From Bradyrhizobium sp. CCH5-F6 (lineage in GTDB: Bacteria > Pseudomonadota > Alphaproteobacteria > Rhizobiales > Xanthobacteraceae): 64,000 nucleotides of DNA. Below are positions 25,645 through 34,103 of the stretch, piece after piece. The notes beneath the pieces are model-generated. The model was not told the DNA's origin. It saw only the letters and a program-made list of their open reading frames with translations, and made no database searches. The DNA lies in contig NZ_LSIC01000190.1 of NCBI RefSeq assembly GCF_001556045.1, forward strand, positions 76,803-140,802. The letters run 5' to 3'. The first letter of the stretch is position 1; each line of letters opens with the position of its first letter. A program made the translations under genes and the position numbers.

Positions 25645-25724
25645 CGTCATTGCGAGCGTAGCGAAGCAATCCAGAGTCCCCCCGAGGAAACATTCGGGAT
25701 TGCTTCTCTGCGCTCGCAATGACG
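25645..25724. repeat. Palindromic intergenic repeat, copy 1
   Basis: An imperfect inverted repeat whose ends read CGTCATTGCGAGCG and CGCTCGCAATGACG, with the inner arms GAAGCAATCC and GGGATTGCTTC. A second copy is at 45128-45213. It lies between two convergent genes, as such REP-like elements usually do. Confidence 0.8.
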
Positions 25725-25749
25725 AGGAGGAGACGGCGCGTCTGAAGCC

Positions 25750-27858
25750 TCAGCCCGCCCCGATCAGCGGGATCGCCTCGTCGCGTTCGTACAGATACAG
25801 CAAGCACCGCAACGCCTCGCCGCGCTCGCCCTTGAGCTTCGGATCCTCCTTCAGGATCCGCAGCGCCTCGTCACGGGCCTGGGCGATGAGCTGGCCGTGA
25901 ACCTCCGGGCGCGCGATGCGGTAGCCGGGCAGGCCGCTCTGGCGTACGCCGAGGACGTCGCCTTCGCCGCGCAGCTTGAGATCTTCCTCCGCGATGCGGA
26001 AGCCGTCGGTGGTTTCGCGGATCACCTTGAGCCGCGCCTTCGACATTTCGCCGAGCGGCTCGGAGTAGAGCAGGAGGCAGGTCGAGGCTTCCGAGCCACG
26101 CCCGATGCGGCCGCGGAGTTGATGTAGCTGCGCAAGGCCGAAGCGCTCGGCATTTTCGATCACCATGATGGTGGCGGCCGGCACGTCGACGCCGACCTCG
26201 ACCACGGTGGTCGCGACCAACAGCCCGATCTCATGAGCCGCGAACCGGCCCATCACGCGGTCTTTCTCCGTGCCCTTCATCTGGCCGTGGACGAGGCCGA
26301 CACGTTCGCCGAAGCGCTTTTGCAGGCTCTCGAAACGTTTGGTCGCGTTGGTGAGATGCTCGGTGCCCTCCGCCTCGGATTCCTCGACCAGCGGACAGAT
26401 CCAGTAGACCAGCTTGCCCGACTCCAGCGCGCGGCCGACTCCTTCCATGACCTCGCTGATCCGGCTCATCGGTACCGCGCGGGTGTCGATCGGCTGGCGG
26501 CCGGCCGGCTTTTCACGCAGCTCGGAGATGTCCATGTCGCCGAAATAGGTCAACACCAGCGTGCGCGGGATCGGCGTCGCGCTCAGTACCAGCACGTCGA
26601 CGGCTTCGCCCTTGGACGTCAGCGCGAGACGCTCGCGCACACCAAACCGGTGCTGCTCGTCGACGATGGCGAGGGCGAGATCCTTGAAGATCACATCGTC
26701 CTGGATCAGCGCATGGGTGCCGACGAGCAGGTCGATCTCGCCCTCGGCGAGCTGGGCGATGATTTCGCGCCGCTCCTTGCCCTTCTCCCGGCCGGTGAGG
26801 ATCGCGACGCGCATGCCGGCGCGCTCGGCGAGCGGGGCGATGGTCTTGATGTGCTGGCGCGCCAGGATTTCGGTCGGGGCCATCAGCGCCGCCTGCTTGC
26901 CGACCTCGGCGACCGCGGCGGCCGCCAGCAGCGCCACCACTGTCTTGCCGGAGCCGACGTCGCCCTGGAGCAGGCGCAGCATGCGCACGGGCTGCTTGAG
27001 GTCGTCGGCAATTGCTGCTGCGGCGCTGTGTTGTGACGGTGTGAGCGCGTAGGGCAGGGCGTCGATGATCTTGTTGCGCAGGTGTCCGTCTCCGGCGTTG
27101 CGCACGCCGGCGGGACGGCGCAACTGCGCGCGGATCAGGGCGAGCGCGAGCTGGCCGGCGAGCAGCTCGTCGAAGGCGAGGCGCGACCAGAACGGCTGGT
27201 CAGGCAGTATGTCCGTGAGTTCGACCGGCTGGTGCACGCGCGTGAGTGCTTCCGCGATCGGTGGAAAATTGCAGCGTCGCATCACCTCGGGGCTGATCCA
27301 TTCCGGCAGGCCGGGCAGTTTCTGCAGCGCCTGCGCGATCGCGCGGCGGAGCGAGCCGAGCGCGAGGCCCTCGGTCAGAGGATAGACCGGATCGATGCCC
27401 GACAGTTTCGAGATCGCTTCCTCGTCGAGCACGCGGTCAGGATGCACGATCTGCGGGATGCCGTCGTACATCTGGAGCGTGCCGGAGACGTAGCGCTTCT
27501 CGCCGACAGGCAGCAGCTTCTCGACATAGCCGGGCTTGGCGCGGAAGAACGTCAGCACGACGTCGCCGGTGTCGTCGCTGGCATAGACGAGGTACGGCGC
27601 GCGCGCGTTGCGCGGCGGGGGCGGGCGGTGGCGATCGACGGTGACCTCCAGCGTCACCATGGTTCCCTGGACCGCGTCGCGGATTTTTGGCCGGGCCCGG
27701 CGGTCGATGACCTGGCTCGGCAGATGCAGCAGCAGGTCGACCAGCCGCGGCGTCTCGTTGCGGCCGAGCAGGTACTGCAGCAGCTTGTCCTGCTTCGGAC
27801 CGACGCCGGGCAGGCTGGTCACGGCAGCAAACAGCGGATTGAGCAGGCTGGGGCGCAT
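25750..27858 (-). CDS. recG: ATP-dependent DNA helicase RecG
   Basis: 702 residues. An N-terminal wedge/OB domain (~1-230) is followed by SF2 motifs: Walker A GDVGSGKTVVALLAAA, the DEQHRFG form of motif II, SATPIPRTL, and the RecG TRG region (DFRIAEEDLKLRGEGD reads DGFRIAEEDLKLRGEGDVLG). It remodels stalled forks and branches Holliday junctions. In many alphaproteobacteria recG faces sdhE-mfd directly; here a prfH-rtcB pair lies between. Confidence 0.97.
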   Translation of the reverse strand: MRPSLLNPLFAAVTSLPGVGPKQDKLLQYLLGRNETPRLVDLLLHLPSQVIDRRARPKIRDAVQGTMVTLEVTVDRHRPPPPRNARAPYLVYASDDTGDVVLTFFRAKPGYVEKLLPVGEKRYVSGTLQMYDGIPQIVHPDRVLDEEAISKLSGIDPVYPLTEGLALGSLRRAIAQALQKLPGLPEWISPEVMRRCNFPPIAEALTRVHQPVELTDILPDQPFWSRLAFDELLAGQLALALIRAQLRRPAGVRNAGDGHLRNKIIDALPYALTPSQHSAAAAIADDLKQPVRMLRLLQGDVGSGKTVVALLAAAAVAEVGKQAALMAPTEILARQHIKTIAPLAERAGMRVAILTGREKGKERREIIAQLAEGEIDLLVGTHALIQDDVIFKDLALAIVDEQHRFGVRERLALTSKGEAVDVLVLSATPIPRTLVLTYFGDMDISELREKPAGRQPIDTRAVPMSRISEVMEGVGRALESGKLVYWICPLVEESEAEGTEHLTNATKRFESLQKRFGERVGLVHGQMKGTEKDRVMGRFAAHEIGLLVATTVVEVGVDVPAATIMVIENAERFGLAQLHQLRGRIGRGSEASTCLLLYSEPLGEMSKARLKVIRETTDGFRIAEEDLKLRGEGDVLGVRQSGLPGYRIARPEVHGQLIAQARDEALRILKEDPKLKGERGEALRCLLYLYERDEAIPLIGAG

Positions 27859-27990
27859 GCGTGGAAACTAGAACCGTTTGCAGCCGTGATGGCCGGTTTT
27901 GTGCAAGACGTCCACGGCTTTATTCCGTCCTGACAATGATGGGGCCGGCCCGGATCGGCAAAAGGATGACGATCCGGACACGACCATGGC

Positions 27991-28614
27991 TTAGGCACAT
28001 CGAAAGTCGGCGCCCTTGAACCTCTTGACGGGCCTGCCGCGCTCGAGCTGATCATGTGTTGCATGAGCCTCGCTTCGGGCCGCAATCGCCGCCAGCTCCC
28101 CTTGCAACCTGAGCAACGCCGCAAGCCGGTCCAGCGCCAAAGCCTTGTTGCGATGTTGCGAGCGTTCTTCCCGTGCGACGATCGAAAGGCCGCTTGGAAC
28201 GTGAACGGCCCGCACCGCGCTTTCGGTCTTGTTCTGGTGCTGGCCGCCCGGACCACCGGCACGGAACGCTTCGTAGCGCACATCCTGAGCGCTGACGGCC
28301 TTCGGAGCGTCGGGCAGCGGTGCCAGCTCGAAGATGCCGATGAACCAGTTCTTTCTCTTGTGATGCGGCCTCACCGGGCTCTGCGCCGTCCATTGAATCA
28401 CACCGATCCACGGACGAGCAAAGGCCGCCGCGGCATCGCCATGGACGACGACGATCGCCGATGCCGGACCATGCGCGTCCGGATTCGGTCCCTCCAGGTA
28501 GTCTGTGTCGAGGCCGAGCGCGGTCGCCTCGGCAACGAGGACAGCCGCCGCTTTCGCGACCGCGATCCGGCATTCCGCCGGACCGCGCCCGCTCGTGAGC
28601 AGAAGCCGGATCAT
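27991..28614 (-). CDS. prfH: Peptide chain release factor-like protein PrfH
   Basis: 207 residues. The catalytic GGQ motif lies at ~123-125 within RAGGPGGQHQNKT, followed by VRAVHVPSGLSIVAREERSQ, as in class I release factors. The codon-reading domain of RF1/RF2 is missing. The N-terminal sequence (LLLTSGRGPAECRIAVAKA) is specific for the PrfH group, which is genetically linked to RtcB. PrfH is known to release nascent peptide from ribosomes with a damaged decoding centre so that RtcB can reseal 16S rRNA. Its start overlaps the rtcB stop (ATGA, 28611-28614), so the two are translationally coupled. Confidence 0.9.
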   Translation of the reverse strand: MIRLLLTSGRGPAECRIAVAKAAAVLVAEATALGLDTDYLEGPNPDAHGPASAIVVVHGDAAAAFARPWIGVIQWTAQSPVRPHHKRKNWFIGIFELAPLPDAPKAVSAQDVRYEAFRAGGPGGQHQNKTESAVRAVHVPSGLSIVAREERSQHRNKALALDRLAALLRLQGELAAIAARSEAHATHDQLERGRPVKRFKGADFRCA

Positions 28615-29804
28615 CGACGATCCTCCTTCCAGCTCTTGTCTCGTTTGGCGCCGCCTGCCGCGGCGACCGTTTGCGCCTTCTTGAAGGTCAGCAGTGGTCG
28701 GAAGGTCGCCACCACACGCGCCAGCCCAAACTCCACGAGGTCGGCGATGACGCGCTCGATGCTCTTGTACGCATCTGGCGCTTCCTCCGCGAGCAGCCCG
28801 CGATCCCCACAGACGACGATGCCGCCGAAGGGATTGCGCTCCAGCCTTGCGATGTCGGACTTCTTGACCCGCACGCGACCGTGCATCGAGGCGCGATCGT
28901 ACTTGCGGCCAGCTCCGTGCGCGAGCGATGCAAGTGCTTCGCTCGGCATGTCCCTCATCGGCTCGACCAGATAGGAGAGCGTTCCGCGCGATCCCGGCAC
29001 CGGCACCAGCCCGCGATCGGCGGCGGCTGCACCCTTGCGATGCAACGCCACGACATCGCCGACTGTGCTACGACGACACTCGACTATGTTGTGTGCGAGG
29101 TCGTTGACGAGACGCAAGCTGGCGCGCGCTGCCACGCCTGTCCGCTCCGCGATGATCCGACGATTGAGCTTTGCCCATTGCACGGCGTGATCGTGTGCCG
29201 CCAGATAGGCATGTCCTTCATCGCTTTCGACGGCGAGACTGCCATGGCCCTCACGCAGGGCCTGCTCCAGGATCGAAAAGCCAAGACCTCGGGAGCCGGA
29301 ATGGACCAGGACATAGGCAAGGTTCCGGTCGAGGCCGGCTTGCGCGGCCACATCCGGCGCGAGGATTTCGTCGATGGCCTGGATCTCGCAGAAGTGGTTG
29401 CCGCCGCCGATGCTGCCGAGCGCGGCATCAAAGGTGGTGGCGCCAAGCCCGGCGTCAGCCAAGGTGCTTTCCACGTCGCCGTCCCAGGGCCGGTCGAGCG
29501 CCTGCATGCGTTCGGCAAGGTGATCGAGGCGCAGCTTGCGCGGCGCGACGTCCAGCGCGAACAGGCCCATGCCGCAGCCGATGTCGGAGCCGACAAGCTG
29601 CGGATGAATCCGGTCTGCCAGAATGGCGCAGCCGACGGGACCATATTTCCCGGGATGGAGATCGGGCATGGCGGCGAGAGCTTGGACCCCGGGGAGCCCA
29701 GCGACGTGTTCCAGTTGAAGTGTTGCGTTGCCTTCGATCCATGATCTGGACGAGGCGAAGATGTGGACCGGCGCGCGGCCGTCCACTTTGGCAGGAGTGC
29801 CCAT
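28611..29804 (-). CDS. rtcB: RNA ligase RtcB family protein (RtcB2 type)
   Basis: About 397 residues. RtcB metal and GTP motifs are visible: GSDIGCGMG (metal-binding Cys), GGGNHFCEI, VLVHSGSRGLG, HNIVECR, HRKGAAAAD, and the SLAHGAGRK segment near the GMP site. These enzymes join 2',3'-cyclic phosphate or 3'-phosphate to 5'-OH RNA ends through RNA-GMP intermediates. Coupling to prfH places it in the RtcB2-PrfH ribosome repair group. Start chosen at ATG 29804 because the conserved sequence begins soon after (MGTPAKVDGRAPVHIFAS); the ribosome binding site is weak and ATG 29855 is possible. Confidence 0.88.
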   Translation of the reverse strand: MGTPAKVDGRAPVHIFASSRSWIEGNATLQLEHVAGLPGVQALAAMPDLHPGKYGPVGCAILADRIHPQLVGSDIGCGMGLFALDVAPRKLRLDHLAERMQALDRPWDGDVESTLADAGLGATTFDAALGSIGGGNHFCEIQAIDEILAPDVAAQAGLDRNLAYVLVHSGSRGLGFSILEQALREGHGSLAVESDEGHAYLAAHDHAVQWAKLNRRIIAERTGVAARASLRLVNDLAHNIVECRRSTVGDVVALHRKGAAAADRGLVPVPGSRGTLSYLVEPMRDMPSEALASLAHGAGRKYDRASMHGRVRVKKSDIARLERNPFGGIVVCGDRGLLAEEAPDAYKSIERVIADLVEFGLARVVATFRPLLTFKKAQTVAAAGGAKRDKSWKEDRR

Positions 29805-30184
29805 TGAAAAGCTTTCAGCAGATAGGGATCGTCGACACGCGCAAGGAATGCGCATGGTTTCCCTAACGGCGCGGCCAGCGCACGCGCAGTTTAGGCGATG
29901 CCCTCGACGGGGCGGCGAGACATGATCGTCATCGAGCCTTCTCCCTGATGATCGCGCCAAAGGGCGCCTGATCGGGGAGACACATAGCGGCGAAATCGAA
30001 AAGCCGCAAGTCAGGCGCGATGGGCGCGCGCTTCCGACGCAGATGGGATCGATCGGGCCGGCAGGCCACACCGGCATTTTTGCACGTCGCGGCACAGGGA
30101 AGGCTGCTGACATTTAGAGGCACAGGGCCTATATCAACCCCGCCCGGCACGTCCGGGCTTTCTGCGTTTGACTGGATTTGAGAC
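29805..30184. other. Divergent intergenic region between rtcB and sdhE
   Basis: 380 bp with no gene. It must hold the promoters of prfH-rtcB and of sdhE-mfd. A small hairpin GCCCGG/CCGGGC followed by TTTCT (30142-30161) sits 24 nt before the sdhE start and could be a weak terminator or simply structure in the sdhE leader. No recognisable sigma54 or RtcR-type element was found. Confidence 0.35.
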
Positions 30185-30475
30185 ATGACGGGAACGACAC
30201 GATCGAGCGACGGGCTGGACGATCGCCGCAAGCGGCTTCTGTTCCGCTGCTGGCACCGCGGCACGCGCGAGATGGACCTGATCCTCGGCCGCTTTGCGGA
30301 TGCCGAGATCGGCAATCTGTCCGACGCCGAGCTCGACGAGCTCGAGCGGCTGCTCGAGGTCAACGATCCCGATCTCTATGCCGCCATCAGCGGCGACAAG
30401 GCGCTGCCCGCCGATGTTACCGGCGCGCTGTTCGCCCGCATCAAGGCGTTTCCGATCGCGGACCGTGACGCATGA
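30185..30475 (+). CDS. sdhE: FAD assembly factor SdhE
   Basis: 96 residues, DUF339 fold. The RGxxE motif is present (HRGTREMDLILGRF), needed for covalent attachment of FAD to the succinate dehydrogenase flavoprotein. The N-terminus is short and soluble. The stop overlaps the mfd start by 4 nt (ATGA at 30472-30475), an arrangement conserved in alphaproteobacteria although the functions differ. Confidence 0.93.
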   Translation: MTGTTRSSDGLDDRRKRLLFRCWHRGTREMDLILGRFADAEIGNLSDAELDELERLLEVNDPDLYAAISGDKALPADVTGALFARIKAFPIADRDA

Positions 30476-33400
30476 AGCAGGGGATGAAATCTCCAGCCGA
30501 GCTGCTCACGCCCGGCCGCGCGCTGACGCTCGCCAATGTCGCGGAAGGCGCCGAGGGCCTCGTCGTCTCCGATCTCGCCCGCGCCATCGCGGCGCGGCCG
30601 AAGAAGCCGGCCGTCAGCCTCGCCGTGGTCTGCCGCGACGGCGGGCGCATGCAGCAGCTCGAGCGGGCACTTCAGTTCTTCGCGCCGGATCTGCCGGTGC
30701 TGACCTTTCCGGCCTGGGACTGCCAGCCCTATGACCGAGTCTCGCCGCATGGCGGCATTCTCGCGCAGCGCCTGACCACTTTGGCGCGCCTGGCTTCGCT
30801 CACCGGCAGCGACAAGCCACTGATCGTGCTGACGACCGTGAACGCGGTCGTGCAGCGCGTGCCCGCGCGCGAGCTCGTGGCGGCGCAGGCGCTGTCGGTT
30901 GCACCCGGCAACGTCGTGCCGATGGACACCATCGTGGCCTGGCTGGAGCACAATGGCTACAACCGCTCCTCGACCGTGCGCGAGCCCGGCGAATACGCCG
31001 TGCGCGGCGGCATCCTGGACCTTTTCCCGGCCGGCCTCGACCAGCCGGTGCGCTTCGATTTCTTCGGTGACAGCCTGGAATCGATCCGCACTTTCGACGC
31101 CGAGACCCAGCGCACGCTGCTCGACATGCGCTCGCTCGACCTCGTGCCGGTCTCGGAATTTCAGCTCGTCACCGATACCATTCGCCGCTTCCGCATGGGC
31201 TATGTCGCCGAGTTCGGCGCGCCCGAGCGCGACGATGCGCTCTACGAGGCCGTCAGCGAAGGTCGCCGCCATCCCGGCATGGAGCACTGGCTGCCGCTGT
31301 TCCAGGACCGGATGGACACGCTGTTCGACTACCTGCAAGGGGCGGTCGTCGCGATCGAGCCGCAGGCCGAGGACGCCGTGCGCGAGCGCTTCAAGCAGAT
31401 CCTCGACTATTACGAGGCCCGGCGCGAGGCGATGGAGCATCCCGGCGGCGGCGCCATCTACAAGCCGTTGCCGCCTGACCGGCTCTATCTGACCGAGGAG
31501 GAGTGGGGCAAACGCCTCGGCGATATTCCGCTGGCACGGCTGACGCCGTTCTCCGTGCCGACCGACGGCACTGGTGTCGTCGATGCGGGCGCGCGCAAGG
31601 GCCGCGACTTCGCCCCGGAGCGCAACGACACAAATGTCAACGTGTTCGAGGCCGTCGTCGCGCACGTGATGGCCTTGCAGGCCCAGCGCAAGAAGGTCGT
31701 GATCGCGCTGTGGACTGAAGGCTCGCGCGACCGCATGACGTCGATGCTGCGCGACCACAAGCTGGCTCACACCACCAGCGTCAACAGCTGGCGGACGGTG
31801 CAGGCGACCCCGCGCAACGAGACCATGCTCGCCGTGCTCGGCCTGGAGAGCGGTTTCGAGACCGACGAGATCGCGCTCATCAGCGAGCAGGACATCCTCG
31901 GCGATCGCCTGGTGCGGCCGCGCAAGGCGAGCCGCAAGCTCGACAATTTCATCTCGGAGGTGACGAGCCTCACCGCCGGCGACATCGTCGTGCACGTCGA
32001 TCACGGCATCGGCCGCTTCATCGGCCTCCAGACCCTCGACGTCGCCGGCGCGCCGCATGACTGTCTCGAGCTGCATTATGCCGCCGAGACCAAGCTGTTC
32101 CTGCCGGTCGAGAATATCGAACTGTTGTCGCGCTACGGCTCCGACCAGACCGATGTCGAGCTGGACCGTCTCGGCGGTTCGGGCTGGCAGACCCGCAAGG
32201 CGAAGCTGAAGAACCGCATCCGCGAGATCGCGGGCGAGCTGATCAAGATCGCCGCCGAACGCATGCTGCACGAGGCGCCGAAACTTCCGGTGCAGCAGGG
32301 CCTCTATGACGAGTTCTGCGCGCGCTTCCCCTATGACGAGACCGAGGACCAGCTCGGCGCGATCGAATCCACGCTGAAGGATCTCGAAAAGGGCCGGCCG
32401 ATGGACCGGCTGATCTGCGGCGACGTCGGCTTCGGCAAGACCGAGGTGGCGCTGCGCGCCGCCTTCGCGGTTGCGCTCGACGGCAAGCAGGTTGCGGTCG
32501 TGGTGCCGACCACGCTGCTCGCGCGCCAGCACCACCGGACCTTCAGCGAGCGGTTCAAGGGCTTCCCTGTCAACGTCGCACAAGCCTCGCGCCTGATCCC
32601 CACCAAGCAGCTCAACGAGGTCAAGAAAGGGCTCGCTGACGGCTCCGTGGACATCGTCGTCGGCACCCATGCGCTGCTCGGCAAGGCGATCAAATTCCGC
32701 GACCTTGGCCTCCTCATCGTCGACGAGGAGCAGCATTTCGGCGTCAGCCACAAGGAGCGGCTGAAGGCGCTGCGCGCCGAGGTTCACGTGCTGACCTTGT
32801 CGGCAACGCCGATCCCGCGCACGCTGCAACTGGCGCTGACCGGCGTACGCGAGCTCTCGATCATCGCCTCGCCCCCGGTGGACCGGCTCGCGGTGCGCAC
32901 CTTCGTCGCTCCGCATGATCCCTTGATGATCCGCGAGGCGCTGCTGCGCGAGCGCTATCGCGGCGGCCAGGCCTTCTACGTGGTGCCGCGCATCGACTAT
33001 CTCGCCGAGGTCAAGGACTTCCTCGACAAGAACGTGCCGGAGATGAAGGTCGCGGTCGCGCACGGCCAGATGCCGCCCGCCGCGATCGAGGACATCATGA
33101 CCGCATTCTACGACGGCAAGTTCGACATCCTGCTGTCGACCACGATCGTGGAATCCGGCCTCGACATCCCCAACGCCAACACGCTGATCGTGCACCGCGC
33201 CGACATGTTCGGCCTCGCCCAGCTCTATCAGCTGCGCGGCCGCGTCGGCCGCTCCAAGCTGCGGGCCTATGCGCTGTTCACGCTGCCGGCGCAGCAGAAG
33301 ATCACGACGCAGGCCGAACGCCGGCTCACCGTGCTGCAATCGCTGGAGACGCTGGGCGCCGGCTTCCAGCTCGCCTCGCACGACCTCGACATCCGCGGCG

Positions 33401-33990
33401 CCGGCAATCTGCTCGGCGAGGAGCAGTCCGGCCACATCAAGGAGGTCGGCTTCGAGCTCTATCAATCGATGCTGGAGGAGGCGATCGTCAACCTCAAGGC
33501 CGGCGTCTCCGAGCCCGCCGCCGACCGCTGGTCGCCGTCGATCACCATCGGCATGCCCGTGCTCATTCCGGAGGACTATGTCAGCGATCTCTCGGTGCGG
33601 CTGTCGCTGTACCGGCGCCTCGCCGATCTCGACACCGAGGAGGAGATCGAGAATTTCGGCGCCGAGATGCGCGACCGCTTCGGCGTGCTGCCCGACGAGG
33701 TGCGCTACCTGTTCAAGGTCGCCGCGATCAAGGCGTTCTGCCGCAGGGCGAACGTCGAGAAGATCGACGCCGGTCCGAAGGGCGCCGTCATCGTCTTCCG
33801 CGACAATTCCTTCGCCTATCCGGATCGCCTCGTGACCTTCATCCGCAGCTACGGCCAGGCCGCCAAGGTGCGGCCCGACATGAAGGTGGTGTTCCTGCAG
33901 GACTGGGAGACCCCGGAAGAGCGGCTTGCCGGAACGACCGAGATCATGCGGCAGCTGGCGCAGCTCGCGGAGAGCAAGAAGGCGGCGTAG
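30472..33990 (+). CDS. mfd: Transcription-repair coupling factor Mfd
   Basis: 1172 residues, full length. UvrB-like module (~1-340), RNA-polymerase-interacting domain with VHVDHGIGRFIGLQ (~500), translocase with GDVGFGKTEVALRAAF, DEEQHF and SATPIPRTLQLA, TRG motif SHDLDIRGAGNLLGEEQSGH and a C-terminal autoinhibitory domain. It removes RNA polymerase stalled at lesions and recruits UvrA. Compared with the protein at 3202-6405 it keeps the HGIGRF polymerase contact and is about 100 residues longer. Confidence 0.97.
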   Translation: MKQGMKSPAELLTPGRALTLANVAEGAEGLVVSDLARAIAARPKKPAVSLAVVCRDGGRMQQLERALQFFAPDLPVLTFPAWDCQPYDRVSPHGGILAQRLTTLARLASLTGSDKPLIVLTTVNAVVQRVPARELVAAQALSVAPGNVVPMDTIVAWLEHNGYNRSSTVREPGEYAVRGGILDLFPAGLDQPVRFDFFGDSLESIRTFDAETQRTLLDMRSLDLVPVSEFQLVTDTIRRFRMGYVAEFGAPERDDALYEAVSEGRRHPGMEHWLPLFQDRMDTLFDYLQGAVVAIEPQAEDAVRERFKQILDYYEARREAMEHPGGGAIYKPLPPDRLYLTEEEWGKRLGDIPLARLTPFSVPTDGTGVVDAGARKGRDFAPERNDTNVNVFEAVVAHVMALQAQRKKVVIALWTEGSRDRMTSMLRDHKLAHTTSVNSWRTVQATPRNETMLAVLGLESGFETDEIALISEQDILGDRLVRPRKASRKLDNFISEVTSLTAGDIVVHVDHGIGRFIGLQTLDVAGAPHDCLELHYAAETKLFLPVENIELLSRYGSDQTDVELDRLGGSGWQTRKAKLKNRIREIAGELIKIAAERMLHEAPKLPVQQGLYDEFCARFPYDETEDQLGAIESTLKDLEKGRPMDRLICGDVGFGKTEVALRAAFAVALDGKQVAVVVPTTLLARQHHRTFSERFKGFPVNVAQASRLIPTKQLNEVKKGLADGSVDIVVGTHALLGKAIKFRDLGLLIVDEEQHFGVSHKERLKALRAEVHVLTLSATPIPRTLQLALTGVRELSIIASPPVDRLAVRTFVAPHDPLMIREALLRERYRGGQAFYVVPRIDYLAEVKDFLDKNVPEMKVAVAHGQMPPAAIEDIMTAFYDGKFDILLSTTIVESGLDIPNANTLIVHRADMFGLAQLYQLRGRVGRSKLRAYALFTLPAQQKITTQAERRLTVLQSLETLGAGFQLASHDLDIRGAGNLLGEEQSGHIKEVGFELYQSMLEEAIVNLKAGVSEPAADRWSPSITIGMPVLIPEDYVSDLSVRLSLYRRLADLDTEEEIENFGAEMRDRFGVLPDEVRYLFKVAAIKAFCRRANVEKIDAGPKGAVIVFRDNSFAYPDRLVTFIRSYGQAAKVRPDMKVVFLQDWETPEERLAGTTEIMRQLAQLAESKKAA

Positions 33991-34003
33991 GAAAGAAGCA
34001 AGA

Positions 34004-34100
34004 TCTCGTGGGGTGGGCAAAGCGAGGCGTGCCCGCCGCTTTCGTCATCGTGGAAGGATGGTGGGCACGGCGCAGAAGCGCCTTAGGTCACCCAACGAGA
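34004..34100. repeat. Imperfect inverted repeat in a convergent intergenic gap
   Basis: The ends TCTCGTGGGGTGGGC and TCACCCAACGAGA face each other, with inner GGTGGGCACGGCG and CGTGCCCGCCG arms. The element fills almost the whole gap between mfd and the convergent gene, which suits a dispersed palindromic element or a bidirectional terminator. No second copy lies in this window. Confidence 0.5.
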
Positions 34101-34103
34101 AAA

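Noticed and set aside
30376..34020. Very long open frame antisense to mfd
   Set aside because: GC-rich genes with strong third-position bias often leave the antisense frame open. The sense strand has all Mfd motifs; the antisense product is His/Arg/Gln-rich with no domain.
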